NCBI GenBank assembly: GCA_025149285.1
Contig: CP102274.1
Span: 4,738,001 to 4,802,000 of the forward strand
Length of the DNA: 64,000 nt
Source of the DNA: Hungatella hathewayi
GTDB lineage: Bacteria; Bacillota; Clostridia; Lachnospirales; Lachnospiraceae
Direction of reading: 5' to 3'
The notes under the pieces were generated by a model, which saw nothing but the letters and a program-made list of their open reading frames with translations, ran no database searches and was not told where the DNA came from. Positions 7,822 to 16,594 of this stretch are shown here, piece by piece (within the stretch, counting starts at the first letter, position 1; every line of letters begins with the position of its first letter). A program made the position numbers and the translations under genes.

Positions 7822-8667
7822 TTATTCATCCAGAAGCTCTGCCAGCCTTCCATAAGCTTTCTTATAAGCCGCGATTCCGTCCTGCTCTCTTCGCTCTTTC
7901 GCTCCCTTTTCCAGTTTTTCCAGCCCGTCAAAGGATACAAGATGTGGTTCCAGGCTCAAATATCCCTGATAGCCTGCGCCGTCCAGCATGGTCAGAATCT
8001 CCTTCACACAACCGTCCCCGTCTCCCGGGAGCACAACCTCACCGCTCCCTTTCACCGCATCCTTAATGTGGATATAGGCGATATAAGGCTTCAGCATCTC
8101 ATAGGCCTCCATCGTATCCTGGCCGCACTGGACAAAATTAGCAAAATCAAAGACACATTTAAAATGATCCCCGTAAAATGCCTTCATCAGCTCTAAGCAT
8201 CTGCCGGCGGCATCGCCGTAGATCTCTTTTTCATTTTCATGGAGAAGAACCACATCCTGTTCTGCTGCGTAGTCCACCATACGTTTTATCCTGGAAAACA
8301 CCTCTTCTCTGTACTTTTCCGGCGCCTCTCCTTCTGGCATGAAAAAGCTGAACATACGGATATTAGGCACCGACCAGAGCTTTGCCAGCTCCACAACATG
8401 GCGGAACACTTCGAAATGCGGCTCGAAATCATCGGTAATCATGATTTTTCCTATGGGAGATCCTACAGATGAGACGGACACTCCCGCGGCCGCCATCCGT
8501 TCCCCCAGTTCCGCGGCCGTCTCACAGGTCAAATCCGCTACGCCGGTTCCATCGGCGCTTCGAAGCTCCACGTATTTCTGTCCTAACTCCTTCAACACCG
8601 CCATCTGCACATCAAAATCCCTGTTGATCTCATCTGCAAATCCTGAAATTCTGCAATTCTTTAACAT
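7822..8667 (-). CDS. Xylose isomerase-like TIM barrel (sugar phosphate isomerase/epimerase family)
   Basis: A 281-residue AP-endonuclease-2/IolE-like TIM barrel beginning MLKNCRISGFADEI. Metal-site candidates are the glutamates and histidines in VVLLHENEKEIYG, CVFDFANF, YIHIKDAV and YLSLEPHL, the usual strand ends of this fold. Such proteins isomerise or epimerise sugars, or act as lyases on keto-sugars. The reading frame overlaps the upstream Gfo/Idh/MocA gene by 7 bases, showing tight coupling. It is the last gene of a four-gene operon with two oxidoreductases and a second barrel. The two barrels differ strongly in sequence, so they probably do different steps. The substrate is unknown. Confidence 0.82.
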   Translation of the reverse strand: MLKNCRISGFADEINRDFDVQMAVLKELGQKYVELRSADGTGVADLTCETAAELGERMAAAGVSVSSVGSPIGKIMITDDFEPHFEVFRHVVELAKLWSVPNIRMFSFFMPEGEAPEKYREEVFSRIKRMVDYAAEQDVVLLHENEKEIYGDAAGRCLELMKAFYGDHFKCVFDFANFVQCGQDTMEAYEMLKPYIAYIHIKDAVKGSGEVVLPGDGDGCVKEILTMLDGAGYQGYLSLEPHLVSFDGLEKLEKGAKERREQDGIAAYKKAYGRLAELLDE

Positions 8668-9665
8668 GTCTGCGCCCTCCCTGCAGTCTCATAAGCCGTA
8701 AGCATCAGCTCTACTGTATCTTCAATCTGTTTTAAGCCCACCGAAAATGGCCGGTCCTGTCCTATACTTTCGTAAAAGCTGCGGATACAGTCCCTATGAC
8801 CGGATCCCCAGTAACTTTTCCCCAAATGTTCACTTCCTGAATAATCGACTGTCTGAGTCTGACCATCCGCGGTCATGACAGTCACCCGCAGGTCCTCGAT
8901 CCGGACCCTGGCCTTATCGCACTCCAGCTCTATCATCGGCGGTACATCAGCCACATAGCCGGTTGTCGCATAAAAGCAGGCGGTCTGTTCGCCATAGGAA
9001 ATGTAGGCCTCCATAGTGTCCTCCACTTCAATGATTCCCTTCAGATGATGATTGGAGACATTGGCTTCCATGAAGACCGGCTTTTTCCCAATCAGATACT
9101 GGATCAGATCGAGTGTATGGACAGACTGGTTGATCAGTGCCCCGCCGCCTTCTTTTTCCTTCGTCCCTCTCCAGCCGCTTTCCGTATAGTACTTTTCACC
9201 TCTGCACCACGTCACCAGGCCTCTGGCGCCCAGAATCTTCCCGAATTCGCCGGCTGTAATCCGCTCTTTCACCGCCGCCACGCTGGGATTAAACCGATTC
9301 TGAAAGCAGACGCCCAATTTTGCACCGTCTTTAGCGGCCTTCTCCGCCTGTTTCAGCTTTTCCCACTGTTCCCGGCTGATAACCGGCGGCTTTTCCATAA
9401 AGGTATGAATGCCCATTCTTAACGAAGCCTCCGCCATGGGAGTATGCAGATAATGGGGTGTGCAGATATGGACGACATCAATCTCCTCTTTTTCCAGCAT
9501 GGTCCCCCAGTCTGTGTAGGGAACCGCGCCGTATTCCCGGGCCATGGCCTCTGCCCGCTCCGGTATCACATCCGCCACAGCGGTCAGTTCACAGCCGCCC
9601 AGCCCTGTGATTGATTTTGCGTGTACCGCGGCAATACTGCCGCAGCCGATGATCGCACTTTTCAT
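8661..9665 (-). CDS. Gfo/Idh/MocA-family NAD(P)-dependent oxidoreductase (first)
   Basis: A 334-residue dehydrogenase. The N-terminal Rossmann fold shows AIIGCGSIAAVHAKS (dinucleotide-binding glycine motif), followed by HYLHTPMAEASL and the family lysine in FMEKPPV. The C-terminal alpha/beta domain includes GVCFQNRFNP and GGGALINQSVHTLDLIQYL, where the His/Asp pair is the usual catalytic site. Such enzymes oxidise or reduce a sugar or cyclitol hydroxyl. An AAGGAG site precedes the ATG. It overlaps the downstream TIM barrel by 7 bases and lies 39 bases after the second oxidoreductase. Context suggests reversible sugar oxidation paired with an isomerase or lyase. Confidence 0.88.
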   Translation of the reverse strand: MKSAIIGCGSIAAVHAKSITGLGGCELTAVADVIPERAEAMAREYGAVPYTDWGTMLEKEEIDVVHICTPHYLHTPMAEASLRMGIHTFMEKPPVISREQWEKLKQAEKAAKDGAKLGVCFQNRFNPSVAAVKERITAGEFGKILGARGLVTWCRGEKYYTESGWRGTKEKEGGGALINQSVHTLDLIQYLIGKKPVFMEANVSNHHLKGIIEVEDTMEAYISYGEQTACFYATTGYVADVPPMIELECDKARVRIEDLRVTVMTADGQTQTVDYSGSEHLGKSYWGSGHRDCIRSFYESIGQDRPFSVGLKQIEDTVELMLTAYETAGRAQTC

Positions 9666-9704
9666 TGACGCTCCTTTTTCCCGCTTATTTTTTAAATTGT
9701 CTCT

Positions 9705-10862
9705 CTAATGCGTCCCTTTCGTGTTAAAGGTCACCTCTTCCACTTTCTCCTTCTTCCTGGAACCGGCCCTCTTCTTATTCAGCTCCTCCAGAAATAATTC
9801 CTCATCGAACGGGATCTCCACCGGGCGCTTCAGCCAGCTGGATAAATGCATGGCATTGGAAAGCGTTAACCCGTTGATTCCTTCCTCTCCGCCCGCAATC
9901 AGCGGCTCTCCTCTTAAAATGGCTCCTGCAAAGGCCCTTAAGACTCCCACATGCTGAAGATTTTCCCCGTCTGTCTCCACGTCGATCCATCTTCCCTCAG
10001 GCTTCTTAAAGCCCTCCACAGCGGTATAGCAGTACTCCCGCTCATTGACATCCAGCTCGTAAACCTTGATCTCTTCATTTTCGCAGACGATCTTCGCCTT
10101 TTCCAAATCCACCTCAAACCGGTTGGTTCCCGGCGCATCCCCTGTAGTCGTCACAAAGACACCGGTCGCTCCGTTCGGAAACTCCAGATACGCGGTTACA
10201 TCGTCCTCCACCTCGATGTCGTGCCATTTGCCTTCGTGGCAGAACGCCTGAACCGTCTTTGGCATACCACAGATCCACTGGATCAGATCCAGGTTATGGG
10301 GACACTGGTTTAAAAGGACGCCTCCGCCCTCTCCCTCCCAGGTAGCGCGCCAGCCGCCCGAATTATAGTAGGCCTGCGTCCGGTACCAGTCAGTGATAAT
10401 CCAGTTGACCCGTTTGACCGCCCCATACTGTCCTCCGGTCACAAGCTCATGCATCTTCCGGTAAATATGGTTCGTTCTCTGATTGAACATCATGCCGAAT
10501 ACCAGATCGTGTTTGTTTGCCTCCTCGTTCATCTCCCGAACCTGCTTTGTGTAGACTCCTGCCGGCTTCTCACACATGACGTGGAAGCCTCTCCTTAAAG
10601 CCTGGATCACATACCTGGGATGATCGTAATGGGGAACCGCTACAAGCACGGCATCCAGATCACTGTCGTCCAGCAGCTCCTCCGCTGTCTCAAAAATCTT
10701 TACGGTTTCCGGTACCGTTTCCCTGGCCCACTGACGTCTTACTTCCCGCTGATCGGCAACCGCCGCCAGCTCGATCTCCGGCACTTTTCCATCTAAAATA
10801 CTCTCCACATGGCCGCTTCCCATGTTTCCGATTCCGATAATTCCAAGTCTCACTTTACTCAT
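9705..10862 (-). CDS. Gfo/Idh/MocA-family oxidoreductase (second)
   Basis: A 385-residue member of the same family as the gene that follows it, but clearly divergent and about 50 residues longer. It has LGIIGIGNMGSGHVESIL (nucleotide-binding), VMCEKPAGV (family lysine), FGMMFNQRTN, and GEGGGVLLNQCPHNLDLIQWI with the conserved histidine and aspartate. The C-terminal tail (KKRAGSRKKEKVEEV) is charged and unlike the core. AAAGGA lies before the ATG. It stands between the upstream TIM barrel (57-base gap) and the second oxidoreductase (39-base gap). Having two dehydrogenases fits an oxidation followed by re-reduction of a sugar, but the substrate cannot be read from sequence. Confidence 0.88.
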   Translation of the reverse strand: MSKVRLGIIGIGNMGSGHVESILDGKVPEIELAAVADQREVRRQWARETVPETVKIFETAEELLDDSDLDAVLVAVPHYDHPRYVIQALRRGFHVMCEKPAGVYTKQVREMNEEANKHDLVFGMMFNQRTNHIYRKMHELVTGGQYGAVKRVNWIITDWYRTQAYYNSGGWRATWEGEGGGVLLNQCPHNLDLIQWICGMPKTVQAFCHEGKWHDIEVEDDVTAYLEFPNGATGVFVTTTGDAPGTNRFEVDLEKAKIVCENEEIKVYELDVNEREYCYTAVEGFKKPEGRWIDVETDGENLQHVGVLRAFAGAILRGEPLIAGGEEGINGLTLSNAMHLSSWLKRPVEIPFDEELFLEELNKKRAGSRKKEKVEEVTFNTKGTH

Positions 10863-10919
10863 GCTGATTTCCTTTCTGTCTCCTTTACTGCATTTTTATC
10901 ATCCAGCCTCTGTTAATAT

Positions 10920-11678
10920 CTACCGGTACCCCAGCTCTGTGAGATTTCTCCAGCTCTTTTCCAGACATACAAACGGATTCTCCTGGCACGTGTCCTGCTC
11001 CACCAGGGCATACTCGCAGTCCGTTTTTTCCAGAGCTTTTAAAATGGCAGAAAAATTCATATTTCCTTCCATTACAGGGGCCATAACCTCCTGGCCGTTC
11101 ACAATCCCTCTGTCCTTTAAATGGACACATGGAATCCGGTCTGCCAGACGCTCGATCCACTGGCATACATCCCCGCCCGCAGTCTGCACCCAGTAAGTGT
11201 CCAGCGTAATTCCCAGTTCATCCGGCGCAAAGTCGTCCAATAAGTAATCCAGCAAATATCTGCCGTCAGTTTTCTCGAATTCAAACGCATGGTTGTGGTA
11301 CATGAGGCGCATTCCCGCATCCTTTATCATGCGGGCCGGCTCCTTAAAATCGGCCGCAAACCGTTTAATCCAGTCGGGATTTCTGTATTTCTCCGGCATC
11401 GATCCGATTCCGATGTACTTACACCCCATTGTCTCATGATCGCGGATCAGCTGTTCCGTATCCGTTAATATTCTGTTTAAATCGCTGTGGGTCAGCACAA
11501 TTTCAAGTCCCGTCTCGTCGGCTGTCTCCCGGGCAATCTGCGGAGTAACCGCGCCGCCGATTGCAGACAGCTGTACTGTTCTGTAACCGATTTCCGCTAC
11601 CCGTCTCATTGTCTCCTGAAAATCCGGCACTGTCTGCGTAAACAGCCTGACTGTATAAAGCTGTGCTCCTGTCTTCAT
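10920..11678 (-). CDS. Xylose isomerase-like TIM barrel (second)
   Basis: A 252-residue barrel starting MKTGAQLYTVRLFTQT, typical of the IolE/TIM-barrel sugar phosphate isomerase/epimerase group. Metal-ligand candidates are in LVLTHSDLN-like and MYHNHAFEFEK segments, LGITLDTYWVQTAGGD, CVHLKDRG and YALVEQDT. It is the promoter-proximal gene of the minus-strand operon, with AGGAGG before its ATG. A divergent AraC regulator starts 185 bases away. The TLDTYWVQ segment is common in proteins annotated as sugar isomerases/epimerases of gut Firmicutes. The reaction is unknown; isomerase, epimerase or keto-glycoside lyase are all possible. Confidence 0.82.
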   Translation of the reverse strand: MKTGAQLYTVRLFTQTVPDFQETMRRVAEIGYRTVQLSAIGGAVTPQIARETADETGLEIVLTHSDLNRILTDTEQLIRDHETMGCKYIGIGSMPEKYRNPDWIKRFAADFKEPARMIKDAGMRLMYHNHAFEFEKTDGRYLLDYLLDDFAPDELGITLDTYWVQTAGGDVCQWIERLADRIPCVHLKDRGIVNGQEVMAPVMEGNMNFSAILKALEKTDCEYALVEQDTCQENPFVCLEKSWRNLTELGYR

Positions 11679-11765
11679 AAATTCTTACCTCCTGTATTTC
11701 TTTCCTGTTGTCTCTATCATAGCGCTCTTCATGCAAAAAATGGATTGGTAATGATGAAATAAAGT

Positions 11766-11795
11766 TTGCAAATATAGCCCTCCATGATATACAAT
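11766..11795 (+). promoter_or_regulatory. Promoter of the AraC gene
   Basis: TTGCAA (11766-11771), an 18-base spacer and TACAAT (11790-11795), 67 bases before the AraC start. The same 184-base gap must also hold the promoter of the divergent oxidoreductase operon, where only a TATGAT-like -10 (near 11720) is visible. Confidence 0.6.
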
Positions 11796-11862
11796 AGAAA
11801 CAGCTGACTGCTGCCTGCTGGTCATACCACTGCTTACGGTTCACATTACGGAGGAACTGCCC

Positions 11863-12744
11863 ATGATTTATGAATCTGCCCCGGCCCCTGTGTCGGGAAA
11901 AGTAAATTTTACCACCAGCCATATAAAAAGCGATACCTTTGAAGTGCATTACCATTCCTGCTATGAAATCTATTACTTTGTGAAAGGCGACGCCGATTAT
12001 GTGGTGGAGGGAAGAGAATACCATCTGACTCCTCACAGCCTGATTCTGCTTTCTCCCTACGTTTTTCACGGAGTGAGGGTAAATTCTACGACGGACTATG
12101 TCCGCTGTTCGGTTCATTTCTCGCCGGAATCCGTCATCGCGGAGCGGCGCGTCCTTCTGCTGTCGTCATTTCCGGGAAATAAGAAGAGCGGGCCCGGCGA
12201 GGTGTTTTACGAAAAGACAGAGGACTATGGGCTCTATGCCTATTTTGAGCACCTCATCTGGTCTCAAAAACAGCCCGATGCCTTAAGCAGTTCCTACTAT
12301 GCCATGTTTTTAGAAGCGCTCCTGGCCGAAATTTCCCTGATGTGCCAGACTCTGCGCCCCTCTACACCTGACAGCAGCGCCTCCGGCACAATTACAGACA
12401 TGATCCGTTATTTAAATGAACACTTAACAGAGCCGGTCACTCTCGACGACTTATCCAGCCGCTTTTTCATAAGCAAATACTATATGAACCGCGCATTCAA
12501 AAAGGCCACCGGCACCACTGTCATGGATTACTTAATCTACAAGCGCGTCGTCATGGCCAGGCAGCTGATGCTCAATGGTTTTACGGCCTCCGATGCGGCC
12601 AATGAGACAGGATTCGGAGACTACTCCACCTTTTACCGGGCATATAAAAAGGTTATGGGATGCCGTCCCGGAGCTGACCGGCCTGGAAAAACCTCTCCGT
12701 ATACAGACAATAAAATGGAAAAAGCACAGGGAACCAAAGCTTAA
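11863..12744 (+). CDS. AraC-family transcriptional regulator (cupin plus double helix-turn-helix)
   Basis: A 293-residue regulator. The N-terminal cupin domain (about 15-110) has HYHSCYEIYYFVKGDADYVV and a LLSPYVFHGV motif for sugar sensing. The C-terminal DNA-binding domain (about 180-275) has LDDLSSRFFISKYYMNRAFK and ASDAANETGFGDYSTFYRAYKK, the two helix-turn-helix motifs of the family. GGAGG precedes the ATG. It is transcribed divergently from the oxidoreductase/isomerase operon and most likely controls it. A basic tail of about 25 residues follows the DNA-binding domain and is partly encoded by the terminator stem. Confidence 0.9.
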   Translation: MIYESAPAPVSGKVNFTTSHIKSDTFEVHYHSCYEIYYFVKGDADYVVEGREYHLTPHSLILLSPYVFHGVRVNSTTDYVRCSVHFSPESVIAERRVLLLSSFPGNKKSGPGEVFYEKTEDYGLYAYFEHLIWSQKQPDALSSSYYAMFLEALLAEISLMCQTLRPSTPDSSASGTITDMIRYLNEHLTEPVTLDDLSSRFFISKYYMNRAFKKATGTTVMDYLIYKRVVMARQLMLNGFTASDAANETGFGDYSTFYRAYKKVMGCRPGADRPGKTSPYTDNKMEKAQGTKA

Positions 12745-12767
12745 ATGGTTCTTCTGTGCTTTCTTTT
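12721..12767 (+). terminator. Terminator overlapping the 3' end of the AraC gene
   Basis: AAAGCACAG followed by GGAACCA (12721-12736) pairs with TGGTTCT and CTGTGCTTT (12746-12762), then CTTTTT on the plus strand. The left arm lies inside the coding sequence. It may work in both directions, ending the convergent methyltransferase gene as well. Confidence 0.75.
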
Positions 12768-13606
12768 TACAAGCGTTTTGCCGATACTGCGCAGATCGTA
12801 TCCGATTCCCCTGTGAACGGCCTTCCACACACATCGTCAAAAAACGTAACCGTTTCAAAGCCAGCTTCCCGCAGTTCTCTCTCCAGTGACTCCGCGGTAA
12901 AAAGCTGATTCCAGTTATTATAACACTGACATGCATCGTCCGTAACGATCACGTACTGTTCGACGTAATTATTCGTTTCCGGATACTGATAATTGCGCTG
13001 AATACACACGTGGGGTTCTCCCGACCAAAAGCCCTGATCCAGATACTCCACGGATTTCATTTCTTTCAATTTCGTACCATATTTCATGGAATCTCCATCC
13101 ACAATGAATATTCCATTTTTCTTTAAGGCTCTATAAGTTTTTTGCAGTAGTACCTTTCTGTTCTCCGGAGGAAGCACGCCAAAATCACAGTAAATAAGAA
13201 CAGCCGCATCAAAAACGTCCTGGTAATCCATATCCAGATAGTTCCTGTATTCATATTCGACAGGAAGCTTCTCCGCTTCCGCATGTTCCATGGCGTACTT
13301 AATGGAGCGCCTGGAAAAATCGAGACCCGTAACGGAAAAGCCCAGCCTGCTGAATTTTTCTGCGTAGAGCCCGGGACCACACCCCAAATCCAGCAGTCTC
13401 ATTCCGGGCCTGACATTACAATACTGTGCGATCCATTCCGCCGACTGTTCGATGAAACCATGGCGCCTGGAAGCCGCATCCAGCTCCGGGTCAAGGTGAG
13501 CCTTCAGCATATGCTTCGAAATATGTTCATCATCCCAGAACGGGGCCGAGCTTGGCGCGTAGAGAGCCGGTTTTTCCTTTAAATAATTGATAAATTGACT
13601 GTACAT
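12767..13606 (-). CDS. Class I SAM-dependent methyltransferase
   Basis: A 279-residue small-molecule-type methyltransferase. Motif I is RLLDLGCGPGLYAEKF (about residue 75), preceded by an N-terminal cap with WDDEHISKHML. VTGLDFSRRSIKYA carries the acidic SAM-ribose residue, and ALKKNGIFIVDGDSM is motif V/VI. This layout matches methyltransferase-domain proteins common in Clostridia whose substrate is unknown. CGGAGG precedes the ATG. The gene is convergent with the AraC gene and shares its terminator. There is no obvious functional link to either neighbour. Confidence 0.85.
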   Translation of the reverse strand: MYSQFINYLKEKPALYAPSSAPFWDDEHISKHMLKAHLDPELDAASRRHGFIEQSAEWIAQYCNVRPGMRLLDLGCGPGLYAEKFSRLGFSVTGLDFSRRSIKYAMEHAEAEKLPVEYEYRNYLDMDYQDVFDAAVLIYCDFGVLPPENRKVLLQKTYRALKKNGIFIVDGDSMKYGTKLKEMKSVEYLDQGFWSGEPHVCIQRNYQYPETNNYVEQYVIVTDDACQCYNNWNQLFTAESLERELREAGFETVTFFDDVCGRPFTGESDTICAVSAKRL

Positions 13607-13647
13607 AGAACCTCCGTATCATATTTTTACTTCGATGTATTTTACTA

Positions 13648-13677
13648 AGTATACTCTTTATTCTCTATGGGACGCAA
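13648..13677 (-). promoter_or_regulatory. Promoter of the methyltransferase gene
   Basis: On the minus strand TTGCGT (13677-13672), an 18-base spacer and TATACT (13653-13648), 41 bases before the start. Confidence 0.5.
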
Positions 13678-13784
13678 CCCTGTAAAATATTTTATTTTCC
13701 TGTCACACACGTACATCTCTGTTGTCTAACTTTACAGGAGGTGAATTTGAAACAGCATAAATAATCAAAATAAAGGAAGAGGGA

Positions 13785-14111
13785 TTGAAATTGAAAGAAC
13801 TTTTACTGACTCTGCTGATCGGCATTGCGGCCGGAGTAATTGACGTACTGCCCATGATCAAAATGAAACTCGACAAATATTCGGAGATATCCGCGTTTGT
13901 CCATTATCTTATCGCTCCATTTATCATATTTAACACGGAGCTCTTCGGTATGGCATGGTGGCTTAAGGGCGGCGTGATCAATCTGGCGCTTGCCGTTCCG
14001 GTTGTCATACTTGCGGCAAAGGATGATAAAACTTCCGCGCCTCCGATGATTGTCATGTCCGTTGTTCTAGGGACTGTGATTGGTATTGTGGGGCATTTTA
14101 CGTTTTCGTGA
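13785..14111 (+). CDS. Small membrane protein of unknown function
   Basis: A 108-residue protein with a TTG start (a second TTG two codons on is possible); AAGGAAGAGG precedes it. It has three or four hydrophobic segments (about residues 5-22, 38-58, 62-78 and 88-106) joined by short loops such as MIKMKLDKYS and AAKDDKTSAPP. No catalytic motif is seen. It resembles small inner-membrane proteins found widely in Lachnospiraceae, but I do not recognise a named family. It stands alone, with divergent neighbours on one side and a terminator on the other. A TTG start with a strong ribosome site suggests a real but modestly expressed gene. Confidence 0.65.
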   Translation: MKLKELLLTLLIGIAAGVIDVLPMIKMKLDKYSEISAFVHYLIAPFIIFNTELFGMAWWLKGGVINLALAVPVVILAAKDDKTSAPPMIVMSVVLGTVIGIVGHFTFS

Positions 14112-14145
14112 TCAATGCGCCTTAAGCCAGGGCATTACATCAAAA

Positions 14146-14198
14146 AAGAGAGCACACGGCCGGCCATTTACTGGATAGCCATCCGTTTGCTCTCTCTT
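14146..14198. terminator. Bidirectional terminator between the membrane-protein gene and ftsH
   Basis: AAGAGAGCA (14146-14154) pairs over 8 bases with TGCTCTCT (14188-14195). An A-run lies on the left and CTT on the right. It serves two convergent genes. Confidence 0.6.
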
Positions 14199-14238
14199 AA
14201 TCCGTAAACCGCATCTCTGACGGTTTACCAGTCTTTCC

Positions 14239-16341
14239 TTATCTCTTCACTTCACCAAAATCCGGATTCCCGAACATATCTCCAAATCCGTCTCCTGCGT
14301 CTTTCTTTTCTTCCGATACGGCAGATACCTCACCGGCCGCCGGATTCTCCAGGGTACCGGAATTCCCCGTACCGCCGTCATTCCCCGGGCTTCCTGCGTC
14401 TCCGCCGTTCTTATCTCCGAACGTATCCTTATGGCTTACCACGTCATCCATCTTATCGGCGTCGGATTTCTCCTTCTCCTCCGGCTCCGGAATCCCCTTC
14501 ATCTCTCTGAAAATCTTCATGAATTCTTTGCCGGTGATGGTTTCCTTCTCGATCAGGAACTCGGCGATCTTATCCATCACATCACGGTTCTCTGACAGCA
14601 GGGACTTGGCTTCCTCATAAGCTTCCTTTAACATCTTCATGACTTCGGCATCGACCTCGGCAGCCGTGGCGTCACCGCAGTTCATAACAGTACGGCCGGT
14701 TAAATACTGATCCTCCTGAGTGGCTAAGCCCATCAGGCCAAACTTATCGGACATACCGTACTGAGTAATCATGGCGCGGGCCACTCTGGTGGCCTGTTCA
14801 ATATCGTTGGCAGCGCCTGTGGTCACAGTATCAAATACCAGCTCCTCCGCCGCACGGCCGGCCAGGGCTCCAACCAGCATGGCGTGAAGCTCTTTTTTCG
14901 TATTTAAATATTTCTCTTCTTCCGGCACATGCATTACATAGCCGAGAGCACCCATGGTTCTCGGAACGATGGTGATCTTCTGAACCGGCTCCGCATCCTT
15001 TTGAAGGGCGCTTACAAGAGCATGGCCAACCTCGTGGTAAGACACGATGCGGCGCTCTTCCTTATTCATGATTCTGTCTTTCTTCTCTTTCCCCACAAGC
15101 ACGACTTCGACCGCTTCAAACAAGTCTTTCTGGGCAACGGCCTGCCTGCCGCTCTTAACCGCCAGAATCGCCGCCTCATTGATCATGTTGGCAAGGTCAG
15201 AACCAACCGCGCCTGAAGTGGCCAGCGCAATCGCGTCGAGATCGACGCTCTCATCCATCAGTACATCTCTGGAATGAACCTTTAAGATATCCACACGGCC
15301 TTTTAAATCCGGCTTATCCACGATAATACGGCGGTCAAAACGGCCTGGACGCAGCAGCGCCGGGTCTAAGATCTCCGGGCGGTTTGTCGCGGCCAGAACC
15401 AGAAGTCCCTTGGAGGAATCAAATCCATCCATCTCGGACAGCAGCTGGTTTAATGTCTGTTCCCGCTCATCGTTGCCGCCTCCGAATCTGGAATCACGGC
15501 TCTTACCGATGGCATCCACCTCGTCAATGAAAATGATACACGGCGCGGATTCCTGTGCCTGTTTAAATAAGTCACGCACACGGGAGGCGCCGACACCGAC
15601 GAACATCTCAACGAAATCGGAACCGGATAACGAATAGAACGGAACCTTGGCCTCACCGGCCACTGCCTTGGCCAGCAGCGTCTTACCCGTACCGGGAGGG
15701 CCCACAAGCAGGGCTCCCTTCGGCAGCTTGGCGCCGATCTTCGTATATTTTCCGGGATTATGGAGGAAGTCAACGATCTCCGTCAGCGACTCCTTTGCCT
15801 CGTCTTCACCGGCTACATCGCGGAACGTAACTCCGGTCTCTTTCTGCACGTATACCTTGGCGTTGCTCTTACCCACGCCCATGATACCGCCGCCTCCGCC
15901 GACACGGCGCATCATAAAGTTAAGTAAAATTCCCATCAGGCCAAACAGCAGCAGATAGCTGACAATGGTCTGGATAATAAAGTTTCCGTCTTTCCGGATC
16001 CTGTGCGTATCAACGCCGGCTGCCCGGAGTCTCTCCGCCAGAGTCAGGTCATTATCCATTCGCACGGTATAATATGTCTTCCCGGGCATGTAGCCTTCCC
16101 AGGTCTTCTTCGGCTCAATTGTAATTCTGGAATCCTCCACGCTTACAGCCTCTACCTGCTTCTCATCCACCATGTTCATAAATGTATCATAGCTGAGCTC
16201 TTCCGTAGTTCTGGCGGAGAGTGCGTTGTGCAAATAGGACAGCCCTGCCACCGCAATTAAAAAGGTAATCACCCATGCAATAATCACCTGTGCGTTCTTT
16301 GGCATCTTACTGTTATTATTCTGATTGTTGTTGTTATCCAT
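14239..16341 (-). CDS. ftsH: ATP-dependent zinc metalloprotease FtsH
   Basis: A 700-residue membrane-anchored AAA+ protease that degrades misfolded membrane and regulatory proteins. Two transmembrane segments (about 18-38 and 122-143) flank a short extracytoplasmic domain. The AAA module has Walker A GPPGTGKT (214-221), Walker B IIFIDEVDAIG (269-279) and the second region of homology ending RPGRFDRR. The zinc site is HEVGH (436-440). The tail beyond residue about 620 is rich in Asp, Gly, Lys and Ser, and is longer than in Escherichia coli FtsH. It stands alone, with its own promoter and no adjacent hpt or tilS as found in many Firmicutes. Confidence 0.98.
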   Translation of the reverse strand: MDNNNNQNNNSKMPKNAQVIIAWVITFLIAVAGLSYLHNALSARTTEELSYDTFMNMVDEKQVEAVSVEDSRITIEPKKTWEGYMPGKTYYTVRMDNDLTLAERLRAAGVDTHRIRKDGNFIIQTIVSYLLLFGLMGILLNFMMRRVGGGGGIMGVGKSNAKVYVQKETGVTFRDVAGEDEAKESLTEIVDFLHNPGKYTKIGAKLPKGALLVGPPGTGKTLLAKAVAGEAKVPFYSLSGSDFVEMFVGVGASRVRDLFKQAQESAPCIIFIDEVDAIGKSRDSRFGGGNDEREQTLNQLLSEMDGFDSSKGLLVLAATNRPEILDPALLRPGRFDRRIIVDKPDLKGRVDILKVHSRDVLMDESVDLDAIALATSGAVGSDLANMINEAAILAVKSGRQAVAQKDLFEAVEVVLVGKEKKDRIMNKEERRIVSYHEVGHALVSALQKDAEPVQKITIVPRTMGALGYVMHVPEEEKYLNTKKELHAMLVGALAGRAAEELVFDTVTTGAANDIEQATRVARAMITQYGMSDKFGLMGLATQEDQYLTGRTVMNCGDATAAEVDAEVMKMLKEAYEEAKSLLSENRDVMDKIAEFLIEKETITGKEFMKIFREMKGIPEPEEKEKSDADKMDDVVSHKDTFGDKNGGDAGSPGNDGGTGNSGTLENPAAGEVSAVSEEKKDAGDGFGDMFGNPDFGEVKR

Positions 16342-16386
16342 ATGTGTAAATTCTCCAATCCGGATATTCTATACCCATTCTATATC

Positions 16387-16415
16387 ATTATAGTGTCAGT
16401 CTCTCCATAAATCAA
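16387..16415 (-). promoter_or_regulatory. Promoter of ftsH
   Basis: On the minus strand TTGATT (16415-16410), a 17-base spacer and a perfect TATAAT (16392-16387), 46 bases before the start codon. No CIRCE or CtsR repeat is seen beside it. Confidence 0.75.
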
Positions 16416-16534
16416 GAAAAGAATTATAAAATCCTTATAAAGAGATCTGCATTCCATGCCATTTTAAGACAAATTTTACACTTAATAATCGAAAGTTTTT
16501 TCATGAAACGGTGGATTTCTGAAATAATTAGTTG

Positions 16535-16540
16535 TATAAT
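16535..16540 (+). promoter_or_regulatory. Probable -10 box of pyrG
   Basis: A perfect TATAAT 55 bases before the pyrG start; the -35 region (TGGATT at 16512-16517) is weak. No attenuator hairpin such as that of Bacillus pyrG is visible in the short leader. Confidence 0.5.
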
Positions 16541-16594
16541 ATCGTTTTTATTGAATGACACATCCCCAAAAACACTCAAGGAGGTACCATTTTT

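Noticed and set aside
11679-11862. Possible CcpA (cre) site in the AraC/oxidoreductase intergenic region
   Set aside because: The ATGAAGAGCGCTATGA stretch differs in spacing from the cre consensus; not convincing.
12532-12936. Minus-strand frame across the AraC/methyltransferase junction
   Set aside because: It runs through the terminator and both real genes out of phase.
13747-13770. Tiny frame after ACAGGAGGTGAAT before the small membrane protein
   Set aside because: Only five to eight codons; the ribosome-like site may be chance. A leader peptide cannot be excluded.
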